A DNA stretch of 64,000 bases from Gemmatimonadaceae bacterium. Lineage in GTDB: Bacteria > Gemmatimonadota > Gemmatimonadetes > Gemmatimonadales > Gemmatimonadaceae. Of this stretch, positions 27,095-37,100 are shown in pieces (position 1 is the first letter of the stretch; each line of letters starts with the position of its first letter). Below the pieces are notes generated by a model that was given only the letters and a program-made list of their open reading frames with translations, did not search any database and was not told the DNA's origin. The DNA lies in contig JAHBVS010000002.1 of NCBI GenBank assembly GCA_019637445.1, positions 434,001-498,000 on the forward strand, given 5' to 3'. The position numbers and the translations under genes were made by a program.

Positions 27095-28351
27095 TTACTC
27101 GTGCCGGAGGGCTTCGACCGGATCCAGGCGCGCGGCACGCGCGGCCGGGATCATTCCGAAGAGGATGCCGGTGACGCAGGACGCCAGGAGCGCGGCGACC
27201 ACAGCACCCGGCGGGATGCTGGCGTTGATCGGCGTGCCGGCGCGGATGAGCGTGCTCACCACCCAGCCGAAGGCCAGCCCGGCAAGCGCGCCGATGCCGG
27301 TCAGGGTCACGGCCTCGATGAGAAATTGCCAGAGGATCGTCGTGCGCGTGGCGCCCAGCGCCTTGCGCACGCCGATCTCCCGCGTCCGCTCGGTGACCGA
27401 GATCATCATGATGGCCACCACGCCCACGCCGCCGACGATCAGGCCGACCGCCGAGAGCGCGATCATCACGAGGAAGAACATGCCGAAGATCTTGTCGTAG
27501 GTCTCCAGCAGCTGGTCCTGCGTGAGGATGGCGAAGTTGCTCTCCTGCGAGGGCCGCAGGCCACGCGCGGCGCGCAGCGTCACCGTCACCTCGTCCACCA
27601 TCTCGTCGCGCGAGACGTCGGCCCGCGGCTTCACGACCAGGCTCATGTCACTGCGGCGCACGTTCAAGGCGCGCTGCAGCGTCGTCACCGGCATCACGCC
27701 CTTGGGGCGGTCACCGCCGGAGAGAAAGCTGGCGTTGTCCTTGTAGATGCCGATCACGGTGAACTGCGTGCCGTTGATCGAGATCGTCTTGTCCAGCGGG
27801 TCCAGCTCCCCGAAGAGGCGCTCGGCGGCCGTGGTGTTCAGCACCACCACGCGGGCCGCCCCACGTACTTCCTGCTCGGTGAACACGCGGCTGCCAGGCT
27901 GCATCTCGGGCGCGCCGAACTGTGCCCAGTTCGCCGTATACGCCTCGATCGGCGCGCTGGCCAGCGAGCGGTCGCGGTACTTGAAGGCACCGCTCCAGTC
28001 CATGCGCACGCCGACGGCGGCCGCCGAAGGCAGGGCCTGCAGCCGCTCGACCTCGGCCCAGGAGAGGGGCGGGTTGCGCAGCCACTTGCAGGTGTCGTCC
28101 GAGCCGTCGCAGGCCTCGAAGCTGATCGGATAGCGCGAGACGAAGAACGTGGTCGGTCCCGTGGACTCGAAGTCCTGCGCCACGCTCTGGTTGATGCCGT
28201 GCACGGCCGCCGAGATGACGACCACCACGAAGACGCCCACCGCGACGCCGAGGATGGTCAGGCCAGCGCGCACCTTGTTGCCGACGATCGACTCGAGGGC
28301 GATACGCACGCCCTCGGTCAGGTTATAGAGGCGGGAACTCAGGCCGCTCAT
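27095..28351 (-). CDS. MacB/FtsX-type ABC permease, B-type, pair 1
   Basis: A 418-residue permease: TM1 at about 31-52 (LTILGVAVGVFVVVVISA), periplasmic core with Cys81 and Cys88 (C-x6-C), C-terminal FtsX domain with VTERTREIGVRKALGA, ending in LDPVEALRHE. The ATG at 28351 lies 4 bases after the stop of the A-type gene at 28356, so the two are probably made together as a heterodimer. Longer upstream frames are only read-through of the neighbour. Confidence 0.88.
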   Translation of the reverse strand: MSGLSSRLYNLTEGVRIALESIVGNKVRAGLTILGVAVGVFVVVVISAAVHGINQSVAQDFESTGPTTFFVSRYPISFEACDGSDDTCKWLRNPPLSWAEVERLQALPSAAAVGVRMDWSGAFKYRDRSLASAPIEAYTANWAQFGAPEMQPGSRVFTEQEVRGAARVVVLNTTAAERLFGELDPLDKTISINGTQFTVIGIYKDNASFLSGGDRPKGVMPVTTLQRALNVRRSDMSLVVKPRADVSRDEMVDEVTVTLRAARGLRPSQESNFAILTQDQLLETYDKIFGMFFLVMIALSAVGLIVGGVGVVAIMMISVTERTREIGVRKALGATRTTILWQFLIEAVTLTGIGALAGLAFGWVVSTLIRAGTPINASIPPGAVVAALLASCVTGILFGMIPAARAARLDPVEALRHE

Positions 28352-28355
28352 CGCA

Positions 28356-29600
28356 TCACTCCTGGCGCAGGGCGACGACCGGGTCCAGCCGCGACGCGCG
28401 GCTCGCCGGGTACACGCCCGAGACGATGCCAACCCCCATCCCGACGCCGACTCCGACGATGATGGACCAGGGTGCGACGCTGGCCGGCAGCGGCGTGGCC
28501 GCCGCAATGGCCTGCGCGAAGCCGATGCCCAGTGCGATCCCAAGGCCGGCGCCGACCGTGCTCAGGGTGGTGGATTCCACGAGGAACTGCGCGAGGATGT
28601 CGCGCCGCTTGGCGCCCAGCGCCTTCCGGATGCCGATCTCGCGCGTCCGTTCGGCGACGGCCACCAGCATGATGTTCATGATGACGATGGCGCCAACCAC
28701 GAGGCCGATGGCGGGCAGGGCCACGCCGGCGACCACGAGATAGCCCTGGAGCTTGTTCCAGAACTCGAGTGCGCTGTCCGAGGTCTGCATCGCGAAGTTG
28801 TCCGCCTCGGCCGGCCGCAGGCCGCGGCGCGTGCGCATGACGGCGCGCACATTCTCCTTGGCCTCTGTCAGGACATCCTGGTTCTCGGCCTGGATCACCA
28901 CCGCGTCGATCTGGTGGGGCAGCGGGTTGAGCAGTTTGCGAATCGGCGAGCGCCACGGGGCAATCACGAAGTTGTCGAACGAGATGCCAAAGGCGCTGCC
29001 CCGCGTGTCGGTCACGCCAATGACGCGATACGGGGTGGAGCCAATCCGGAGCTCGCGGCCGATGGGGTCGAGGCCGGGGAAGGCGCGCTCGACCATGTCG
29101 GGGCCGAGGATGACGACGTTCTCACCCTGCGACAGTTCCTGCTGCGTGAACTGGCGTCCGTCCTTGAGGTCCAGGCGCTTGATGGTGAACCAGTCGCCGT
29201 CCACACCGATGGCCCGCGTCTGCCGCGGACGGGCGTAGCGCGACACGGCCGTGACGCCGGCCTCGGACTCCTGGGCCCAGCGCGTGCCCTCGGGCAGCGC
29301 CTCGACCACCGGCCGCAGGTCGGCGATGGTCATGCGCGGCCGCCGCCGCCAGGACTCCCATTCGGCGCGGTCCACGTCGCCCAGCTGGATGTTCGGCGCA
29401 CGACGCAGCTCGAAGGAGTTCACGGCAATCAGCTTGCCGACGAGGTCCTCCTTCATGTAGCGCCCCATCCCCTCGATGATCGAGACGACGGTGATGAGGA
29501 ACATCACGCCGATGCAGACGCCCGCCAGCGTGAAGAAGCTCTTGAGCTTCTGGACGCGGATGGTGGCGAGGGCGAGCCGGACGGCTTCGAAGAGCGGCAT
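28356..29600 (-). CDS. MacB/FtsX-type ABC permease, A-type, pair 1
   Basis: A 414-residue permease: N-terminal EAVRLALATIRVQKLKSFF, TM1 at about 23-45, EGMGRYMKEDL, periplasmic core, and VAERTREIGIRKALGAK in the C-terminal FtsX domain, ending in LDPVVALRQE. It is the first permease after the ATPase gene (64-base gap), so it and the B-type protein at 27095 are the best candidates for the basic MacB-like complex. The ATG at 29600 begins at the conserved N-terminal helix. Confidence 0.88.
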   Translation of the reverse strand: MPLFEAVRLALATIRVQKLKSFFTLAGVCIGVMFLITVVSIIEGMGRYMKEDLVGKLIAVNSFELRRAPNIQLGDVDRAEWESWRRRPRMTIADLRPVVEALPEGTRWAQESEAGVTAVSRYARPRQTRAIGVDGDWFTIKRLDLKDGRQFTQQELSQGENVVILGPDMVERAFPGLDPIGRELRIGSTPYRVIGVTDTRGSAFGISFDNFVIAPWRSPIRKLLNPLPHQIDAVVIQAENQDVLTEAKENVRAVMRTRRGLRPAEADNFAMQTSDSALEFWNKLQGYLVVAGVALPAIGLVVGAIVIMNIMLVAVAERTREIGIRKALGAKRRDILAQFLVESTTLSTVGAGLGIALGIGFAQAIAAATPLPASVAPWSIIVGVGVGMGVGIVSGVYPASRASRLDPVVALRQE

Positions 29601-29664
29601 GGATCTCGGGTTGTGCTGGCGTCCGGCAGGGCAGGCGGGGCGGCCGGGGCCGCCCCGCCGCCAC

Positions 29665-30465
29665 TTACAGCTGGATGCCGAGCTTCTCGGTGAAGACCTC
29701 GCGGCGCTCGTCGCTGGCAATCGTGCCGTCGCGCAGCACGACCACGCGGCGCGCATGCGCGGCGATGTCGGGTTCGTGGGTGACCATGATGACCGTCTGG
29801 CCGGTGTCCGCGAGGTTCTCGAACACGCGCATGATCTCCTCGGAGGTCTGCGAGTCGAGGTTACCCGTCGGCTCGTCGGCCAGGAGGATGGACGGCCGGT
29901 TCACCAGCGCACGGGCAATCGCCACACGCTGACGCTGACCGCCGGAGAGCTCGTTCGGCCGGTGATGCACGCGCTGGCCCAGCTGCACCTTCTCCAGGGC
30001 CTCCATCGCGCGCTCCTTGCGCTCGCTGGCCGAGATGCCGGCGTAGACCAGCGGCAGCTCGACGTTGGCCAGCGCCGTGGCACGGGGGAGCAGGTTGAAC
30101 GTCTGGAAGACGAACCCGATCTCCTTGTTGCGCACGCGGGCGAGCTCGTCGTCCTTCATCGTCGAGACGAGCTGGCCGTTGAGCCAGTACTCGCCGGCGT
30201 TGGGCGTGTCCAGGCAGCCGATGATGTTCATCAGCGTGGACTTGCCCGAGCCGGACGGGCCCATGATGGCCACGTATTCGTTGCGGCGGACGGCGAGGTC
30301 CACGCCGCGGAGGGCGCGGACGATCTCGCCGCCCATGTCATACTCGCGCTTCAGGCCGCGGGTGACGATCACCCAGTCGCTGCCCGGCGCGTTGCCGGCG
30401 GACTGCGTGACGATCTGGCGTTCGGCGGTGGTGCTGATGGGGGCTTCGTCGGTCTCGTGGCTCAC
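29665..30465 (-). CDS. ABC transporter ATPase, MacB/LolD type
   Basis: A 266-residue cytoplasmic ATPase: Walker [10 protein letters not shown] at 69-77, Q-loop Gln121, signature [15 protein letters not shown] at 173, Walker [13 protein letters not shown] and an H-loop in MVTHEPD. The TGNLD and [11 protein letters not shown] features place it with MacB/LolD/FtsE-type exporters. It has an extra 30-residue N-terminal leader. It is the only ATPase of the cluster and presumably powers all three permease pairs. The GTG start directly abuts the stop of the fusion-protein gene. Confidence 0.93.
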   Translation of the reverse strand: MSHETDEAPISTTAERQIVTQSAGNAPGSDWVIVTRGLKREYDMGGEIVRALRGVDLAVRRNEYVAIMGPSGSGKSTLMNIIGCLDTPNAGEYWLNGQLVSTMKDDELARVRNKEIGFVFQTFNLLPRATALANVELPLVYAGISASERKERAMEALEKVQLGQRVHHRPNELSGGQRQRVAIARALVNRPSILLADEPTGNLDSQTSEEIMRVFENLADTGQTVIMVTHEPDIAAHARRVVVLRDGTIASDERREVFTEKLGIQL

Positions 30466-31734
30466 TTACTTGCCCTCCTCGGGCTTCTTGGCGTCAGGCG
30501 TTTCGCGGACGAGCTGTCCGTCCTTCAACTCGCGGATCGCCTGGTAGGTGCCTGCCACGATGCGCTCGCCCGGCTCCAGCCCGGAGAGGACCTCGAAGTG
30601 CTTCTCGCCAGCGATCCCCACCTTTACGGGGCGGAACGTGACTTTGTTGTCCGCGCCGACAATGAACACGCCCTCGACGTCGCGCTTGCCGACCTCGGGT
30701 GCCGCCGTCCCCGTTGAGGGCGGGGCGTCGGTCTGCTTGAGGGCCTCGTTCTCGCGCACCGTCAGCGCGATGATCGGGATCGAGAGCACCTGCGTGCGGG
30801 TGTCCGTGATGATCTTGGCCGTGGACGAGAAGTCCGGGCGGGTGTCCGCCGGGGCATTCAGGATGCGCACGGTCACGAGGTAGTCGATGGCCTGGTCGGC
30901 GCTGCCGGCGGCCGCACGGGCCACCGAGCTGTTGGAGATCTCCGTCACCCGGCCCACGAAGGTCGTGTCCGGGAAGGCGTCGATCTGCACGACGGCCGAG
31001 TCGCCGACGCTGATGCGCGAGACGTCGGTCTCGTCGACCTTCACCTCGGTCTCCAGCACGCTCATGTCCGAGATCGTGAGCAGGATGGCCGCATCACGGT
31101 TCAGCGTGCCCATGATGGCCGTCTCGCCCACCTCGACGTTGAGCCGCGTCACGCGGCCCGTCATCGGGGCGTAGATGGTCGTGCGCGAGAGCTGCCAGTT
31201 GGCATCCTTGAGGCTGGCTTCCGACTGCTTGACGTTCTCCTCGGCGGCGGTCACCAGCGCCTGGTTCACGTCCAGCTGCGTGCGCAGCTGCTCGATCTCC
31301 GCGGCGGAGACCAGTGCGGCGTTGGTCTTGCGGATCTCCTCCTGGCGCTCGTAGTTGCGGCGCGCCTGGAGCTCATTGGCCTTCTGCTGCGCGAGGGACG
31401 CGCGCGCATTGGCCAGCGCCGCCTCCGCACGCTGCACCTGGGCCTCGAACTGCTGCGGGTCGATCTGCAGCAGGAACTGGCCGGACTTCACCCAGTCGCC
31501 CTCCTTGACGGAGAGGCGCGTGATGCGGCCGGTGATGTCGGCGGAGAGGTCCACCTTGGTCTCCGGCACGACCTGGCCGCTGGCGGTGACCGAGGCCACG
31601 AGGTCGCGGGCCTCAACGCCCTCGACGCGCACCACGGTGCCCTTGTTGTTGGAGCGTGCGGCGGAGGTGGCGGCGACGGCTACCACCGCCAACACCACCG
31701 CGCCTGCGATGCCCATCTTCATCTTCTTACTCAT
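30466..31734 (-). CDS. MacA-type periplasmic membrane-fusion protein
   Basis: A 422-residue adaptor: one N-terminal TM/uncleaved signal (about 8-27), a split biotinyl-lipoyl domain (VSADITGRITRLSVKEGDWV-type, about 55-90 and 190-215), an alpha-helical hairpin rich in Ala/Gln/Glu (about 90-190), a beta-barrel and a membrane-proximal domain, and a charged C-terminus. It joins the inner-membrane permeases to the TolC protein encoded just upstream. Twelve bases separate it from the tolC-like gene. Confidence 0.9.
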   Translation of the reverse strand: MSKKMKMGIAGAVVLAVVAVAATSAARSNNKGTVVRVEGVEARDLVASVTASGQVVPETKVDLSADITGRITRLSVKEGDWVKSGQFLLQIDPQQFEAQVQRAEAALANARASLAQQKANELQARRNYERQEEIRKTNAALVSAAEIEQLRTQLDVNQALVTAAEENVKQSEASLKDANWQLSRTTIYAPMTGRVTRLNVEVGETAIMGTLNRDAAILLTISDMSVLETEVKVDETDVSRISVGDSAVVQIDAFPDTTFVGRVTEISNSSVARAAAGSADQAIDYLVTVRILNAPADTRPDFSSTAKIITDTRTQVLSIPIIALTVRENEALKQTDAPPSTGTAAPEVGKRDVEGVFIVGADNKVTFRPVKVGIAGEKHFEVLSGLEPGERIVAGTYQAIRELKDGQLVRETPDAKKPEEGK

Positions 31735-31746
31735 ACGCTCCTCAAC

Positions 31747-33258
31747 TCAGCGAAGGGTGCGGCCGACGGCGTTCTCAAGCGCCGCGTACGCCCGGTGGAA
31801 TTCATAGACTGCGTCGATCCGGTCCGTCTCGGCGCGCTCGTACTCGCCGCGTGCCGTGGTCAGGTCCACGAAGGTGTTGGCCCCGACGCGATACCGCTCC
31901 TCGGCCAGCTGCAGCGCCTCACGCGCCGTGGCCGCATTGCGCTCCTGCAGCTCCACGGCACGATGCGCGGCCTGCAGGGTCACCAGCGCCGACGTCACGT
32001 CGGCCGTGAGCTGCAACTCCTGCCGGCGCACCGAGTACTCGGCGTCACGGCGGGCCGCGTTGGCCTCCTGCAGGCGCGACTCGCGCCCCAGCCCGTCGAA
32101 CAGCGGCAGGGAGATGCCCATCGACAGGTTATAAGGATTTCGCGTGAAATCAAACGGGAACTTGTTGTTCTGGTCCCGGATCGCCTGCTCCTGCGCCGGC
32201 GTGAACACGATGCCCGCGCACTGCGCGGCGATGCTCGACAGGCCGGCTCCGACGCGGATCGAGTCCGTCGTGAAGCAGTTGGCCTGGCTGCTCAGCGCAC
32301 CGGCCTGGGCCTGCGCAATGGTCACATCGATGTTCGTCTGCTTCTGCGTGAACGCACCCACCGAGGCCGAGAACGACAGCGTCGGGGTGTACTCGCTCTG
32401 CGCCGAGCGGACGCCGGCCACGGCGACGCGCTGACGCGCCTGCACGGCGAGCAGCGTCGGATTCTGGCGGCGCGCCGTTTCCAGCAGGTCGCCCAGCTGG
32501 TAGCTCGGCGCGGTGATGGCCAACTCGGCCGTCAGCTCCACGCCCTCGGGCATCGGGACGCCAAGCTGCTGGAAGAGCCGCAGGCGCTCCACTTCCGCGG
32601 TGTTGCGGGCGCGGAGGGCCGCCACTTCCTGCTGGCCGAGCTGCACCTCGGCGCGCTTCACGTCCAGCGAGGTGCCGGCGCCCACGCCGGCGCGGGCCTG
32701 GGCCAGCTCCAGCTGCAGGCGCTGCTGCACCACCAGCGTGTCCTGAAGGTTCGCGCGGGCCTGCGTCTGCAGGGCCAGGAGGAACTGGGCGGTCACGCCC
32801 GAGCGCAGCGTGAACACCGCCGCCTCGACCTCGGCGTCGGCCGCGTCGAGCTGGGCATTGGCCCGCTTGATGTTATTGAAGGTGTTCCAGCTCAGCCGCG
32901 AGCTGGCCGAGAGGTTCCACGAGGACGAGAGGATGTCCGAGGTGGCACCGAAGGCGACACCGCCGAAGAACTGCGGGCGGCCTTCACGATAGCTGGCCCC
33001 GAAGCTGGCGTCGGCGCTGGGCAGCAGCGCGCCGTAGGCCGTGCGCGTGCCGGCGAGGGCGCGCGTGCGGCTGTTCACCGCCTGCTGGTAGACCGGGTTG
33101 TTCCGGCGGGCGATCTCGAGGGCTTCGTCGAGGGACAGCGACGTCCGCGTCGGGGTCTGCGCCGCGGCCGGCAGGGCCGCGCACAGGGCGATCAGGGCGT
33201 AGCGAGGGAATCGGAGCACCGTGTATACCATTGAAAGGATGTCGTAGGTCGCCAACAT
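31747..33258 (-). CDS. TolC-family outer-membrane efflux protein
   Basis: A 503-residue exported protein with two TolC repeats: long helical stretches (LSLDEALEIARRNNPVY early; LQEANAARRDAEYSVRRQEL and ALQLAEERYRVGANTFVDL late) around beta segments. It forms the outer-membrane channel of the tripartite exporter. The ATG at 33258 immediately follows the upstream TAG, suggesting coupling; an alternative ATG at 33231 would give a shorter, more typical signal peptide ending at LPAAAQ. An insert with two cysteines lies near residues 325-345. Confidence 0.9.
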   Translation of the reverse strand: MLATYDILSMVYTVLRFPRYALIALCAALPAAAQTPTRTSLSLDEALEIARRNNPVYQQAVNSRTRALAGTRTAYGALLPSADASFGASYREGRPQFFGGVAFGATSDILSSSWNLSASSRLSWNTFNNIKRANAQLDAADAEVEAAVFTLRSGVTAQFLLALQTQARANLQDTLVVQQRLQLELAQARAGVGAGTSLDVKRAEVQLGQQEVAALRARNTAEVERLRLFQQLGVPMPEGVELTAELAITAPSYQLGDLLETARRQNPTLLAVQARQRVAVAGVRSAQSEYTPTLSFSASVGAFTQKQTNIDVTIAQAQAGALSSQANCFTTDSIRVGAGLSSIAAQCAGIVFTPAQEQAIRDQNNKFPFDFTRNPYNLSMGISLPLFDGLGRESRLQEANAARRDAEYSVRRQELQLTADVTSALVTLQAAHRAVELQERNAATAREALQLAEERYRVGANTFVDLTTARGEYERAETDRIDAVYEFHRAYAALENAVGRTLR

Positions 33259-34050
33259 CTACGACCGCAGCGGCGGGCGGGTTTCAGCGGGTGGTTCGTC
33301 GCGCAGCGCCTCGATCCCCGTCCCGTGGTCGATCACGCGGAGCAGTCGGCCGGAGGCGTTGGTCCAGACCTCATACAGCAGGGTCCCGGAACTGGCCGAG
33401 CGCAGCGACCAGCGGCGCGCCACGATCTCGCGCAGGCCCAACGCGACCCGGTCCGGCGCCTCTTCCTGTACGAGGACGCGGATCTGGGACAGGACGCTGG
33501 GCGTGAACAGCGTGACGGGGCGCCCCTCGCCGAACCGGACGACGAACCACAGGTGGTGGACCAGCCCTTCCTCGGCCACAAAGGTGTCCATCGGCAGGCG
33601 GAACGCGCGGGCCGACTCGCCCACCCGATGCGCCACGCGCCCGGACCACACGCCGCGGTCGAGTTCGCCGACGACGCTCTGCACCAGCACGCCCTCGTTA
33701 CGCAACTCGAGTTGCACGCGCAGCGGGTTCCCGAGGGAGTCCACATTCAGCATCACGGCGCGCCGCTGCTCGCCGAACAGGATGTTGCCTTGGGCGATGA
33801 ACGCGCCCCCCACGCCGCCACGGGTGGCCCGGATGCCGAAGTCCTCGCGCCCGATGCGCTCGCCGTCCCGCAGCAGGGAGAAGCTGCCCTCGTCGAGAAT
33901 CAGCAGCTGAGACTGGGCGAGCGCCGCGGGTGCCGCGAACACGCCGGCCGCCACGGCCGCACCGAACAGCAGCGCCCGGAGACCGTGTCTCAGGGGCCAC
34001 CGATTCGTCTTCACACGCGAGCAATTCGCTCGTTCGGCCGCTGCTGCCAT
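33259..34050 (-). CDS. Exported protein of unknown function at head of the ABC cluster
   Basis: A 263-residue protein with a signal peptide (hydrophobic stretch about 24-45, ending AALAQS). The mature part is beta-rich, beginning GSFSLLRDGERIGREDFGI, and reminiscent of DUF3108/DUF6134-type secreted proteins that bind hydrophobic ligands; I cannot confirm a family. Its TAG abuts the tolC-like ATG, so it is first in the export operon and may work with it. A GTG at 34014 would give a shorter N-terminus. Confidence 0.6.
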   Translation of the reverse strand: MAAAAERANCSRVKTNRWPLRHGLRALLFGAAVAAGVFAAPAALAQSQLLILDEGSFSLLRDGERIGREDFGIRATRGGVGGAFIAQGNILFGEQRRAVMLNVDSLGNPLRVQLELRNEGVLVQSVVGELDRGVWSGRVAHRVGESARAFRLPMDTFVAEEGLVHHLWFVVRFGEGRPVTLFTPSVLSQIRVLVQEEAPDRVALGLREIVARRWSLRSASSGTLLYEVWTNASGRLLRVIDHGTGIEALRDEPPAETRPPLRS

Positions 34051-34098
34051 GCGAACAAAGCTAACGGAGCGAGCCGCGCGCCCCCCGCGTCCGCGGCT

Positions 34099-34114
34099 GG
34101 CGAGCGCGCTCGCC
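34099..34114. promoter_or_regulatory. 16-nt perfect palindrome in a divergent promoter region
   Basis: GGCGAGCGCGCTCGCC is fully self-complementary and lies in the 83-base gap between the divergent ABC-cluster leader gene and the large NtrY-like kinase gene. A TATCAT box (34122-34127) is just downstream of it toward the kinase gene. It may be an operator; a chance GC-rich dyad is possible. Confidence 0.3.
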
Positions 34115-34133
34115 GGACGGGTATCATCCCCCC

Positions 34134-37100
34134 GTGAGTACCCCCCCGGTCGACCTCGTCACGGAGCAACGCGTCCCCGCCACCAGGCCCCGCGGACTGC
34201 GCGAGCCCTGGCTGTGGTTCGCGTCGCTCAGCGTGCTCATCGGGGCAGCCTGGCTGCGCGAAGGCGCCGCCTGGCTGGCTTGGCTGCTGGCGGCCGTCGT
34301 GCTGGGGCTGATGGCGCTGACCCTGCGAACGCGGGCCGCCGCGCGCTGGCGGCGCACGTGGTTTGTCGCCGCTGCACTCGCGCTGCTGGCCGTTGTCGCG
34401 TCCTACCACCGCAGTCTCGCGCAGATGGCCGGCAACGGGGAGGAGGTGCGTAGCGCGCTCACCGAGCAGGCCGGCCGCGCACTGGCTGCGGATGTTGATC
34501 GCGAGATCGAGGTCCTCCAAGGCATCGCCCGCTCGGCCCTGGACGCACCCTCGGCGCCCGCGACCGCCTTCGCGGCGCTCGCCGCGCTCGTGCCCGAAGG
34601 CAGCTCGCGGGCGGTCCTCGTGGCCAAGGGGCGTCGTCCCTTCGCCTGGAGCGGGCGACTGCTCGTGGCGCTCGACTCCCTGCCGGGCGCCACCGGGATC
34701 GTGGCGACCAACTTCTATTTGGTGGCCTATGCCTTGGCCGAGCGGGGCGGGGACCTGGCCGTCGCCACCTCGGTGGTGCACGCGGAGCCGCCGGCGGACC
34801 GCCTAACCCCATCGTTGGCCGCCGACGTCGCGCGCCGGTTTCAGGTGCAGGGTTTCGGCTACGCGGAGCCGAGTGCGGCGCGGGAGGTGCCCGGCGCGGT
34901 CACGGTGCAGGTGGCGGGAGTGCCCGTACTGGCTGCCCGCGCGATGGTGCCGGCGCTCGACGCGCTGCGCGGCCGCGCCTGGGAGCGCGCCGTGCCGCGG
35001 GCCGCCACCGCACTCGCCGCGATGCTGCTCCTGCTGCTCGCGGTGGCCTGGCGGCGGGAGACCGGCCTCACCTCGCGGTTCTTTGCTATCGCCGTGGCCT
35101 TGCTGTTGCCGGTCATCCTGCCCTTGGCGCGCCTGTCCAACGTCGGGACCGTCTTCGATCCCTCGTTCTTCTTCGTACGATCCGGCTGGCGCTTCACGGC
35201 CAACGCCGGGGCGCTGGCCCTCACGGCCGGCCTCTTGCTGCTGGCCCTGCTGTCGGCGCGCCGTGCACGCCTCCGTCTGCCGACGCGCGCCCAGGCCGCC
35301 ATCGGCATCGTCGTGGTCGCTGGCGTCGCCCCGTTCCTGCTGCGCGAGTTGGCCAGCGGTCTCCAGGTGCCGGCCATTGGCGTGTCGGCCGGGCTCTGGG
35401 TGTCGTGGCAGGTCACGATCTTCCTCGCCTCGGTGACCGTGCTGCTCCTCGGCGTCACGCTGGGGCAGGGCGCCATCGCCGGCGATCGTGGCCTGCCGAG
35501 TTGGGTCGCACCAGGTCTGGCGGTGCTGGCCGCGCTGCTCGCACCCTCGCTGCTCGAGGCGCCGGGCCGCTTCCCCCAGGCCTACACGATCCTCTGGGTT
35601 GCCGCCATCGCCGCCCTTGGCATCACGCGGCGCGCGCGCACCGTCGTGTTGCCCGTGGCGATCGTGGCGGCCTGCGGCGCCGCGACCCTGGTCTGGTTCT
35701 CCGCGGTGCGCGAACGGGTGGACCTCGCGATTGCCGACGTGCAGGGACTCTCGCGGGCCGACCGCGATGCGGCGGTGCTGCTGGATCGCTACGCCTCGGT
35801 GCTCGACCCGGCCCGCGCCGCACGCTCCCGTGTCGAGTTGCTCTCACAGTTCGCGCGCAGCGAACTGGCCGGCGCGGAGTATCCGGCCGAGATCACGAGC
35901 TGGGGCACCGACGGCGCCATGCTGGCCGACCTGGTCGTCGGGCGCGCGCCGGGCTCGACGCACGGCGTGAACCTGTTCGCCTACGAGGCGCAGCGCACCC
36001 AGCAGCCCAGTATCACCGAGGTGCGCGGCGATCCCGGCATGCACCTGGTGCTCGCCGTGCCCCACGCGGATGGCAGCGCGACCACCTTGGTCGTCGCGCC
36101 GCGCTCGCGCCTCGTGCCGCAGGATCCCTTCGGCGCCTTCCTGGGACTCTCGCCGCCGCCAGCGCCGGAACCCCCGTACACGCTGCGCCAGGGCGACGCG
36201 ACCAACGCGGCGCCCACGGCCCCGAGCTTCCGCGGCGCCTGGCAGCGCACGGGCAGCGAACTGCACGGCGACTGGCAACTCCCGGGCATCGGCGGGCTCA
36301 GCCAACGCGTGCACGCGGTCGTGGACCTACGGTCGATGGACGCCCTGCTCGTGCGCGGCGTGCTGCTCGTGCTCCTCGACCTCGCCATCCTCGGCTCCAT
36401 CTGGCTCTTGATCGTGACCGCCGAAGGGGTGCTGCCGCGCTGGTGGCGAGCGCGCCGCCGCGAGATCCTCACGAGCTACCGCACGCGCCTCTCGGCCACG
36501 CTCTTCCTCTGCTTCCTGCTACCCTCGCTGCTGTTCGGATTCTGGTCCTTTGGCCGCCTGCAGGCCGACGATCGACAGGCGCGCGACTTGGTGGTGCGGG
36601 AAACGCTGCGCGCCGTCGCCGGCGACACCGTGGACCTGGCCGCGGCAGCCGTGCGTTTCGAGACGCCGCTCTTTCTCTACGCGAGCGGCCTGCTGGTCAG
36701 CACCAGCGATCCGCTGCTCGATGCGCTCGCGCCCGTCGGTCGCCTCCTGCCACCCGGTGTGATCGCCGCGCTGGTGGACGGTGACGAGGTCACGACCGGC
36801 CTCGAAGAGTCGGTGGGACCGGCCAACGTGCGGCTCGGCTTCCGCGCCGCCACGGACTCTGCCGGTGTGCAGTACGTCCTGGCCGCGCCCGCGCGTCTCG
36901 ACGAGCGTCTGCTCGACCGCCGGCGCAACGACCTCGCGATGTTCCTGCTCTTCGCGTTGGCGGCCGGCGCCTTGGCCGCGCTCTGGGCCAGCGGCGCCGC
37001 CTCGCGCCAGCTGTCGAGGCCCATCCGTGTGCTCCGAGAGTCGGCGCTCGCGCTGGCCCGCGGCGAGCGCACGCCGGCCCTGCGCGACGACCCGCCGCTG

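Noticed and set aside
25694-28462. A 922-codon open frame on the + strand, antisense to three permease genes
   Set aside because: High GC leaves few stops in antisense frames. Its product is His/Arg/Asp-rich with no family resemblance, while the minus strand encodes clear MacB-type permeases.
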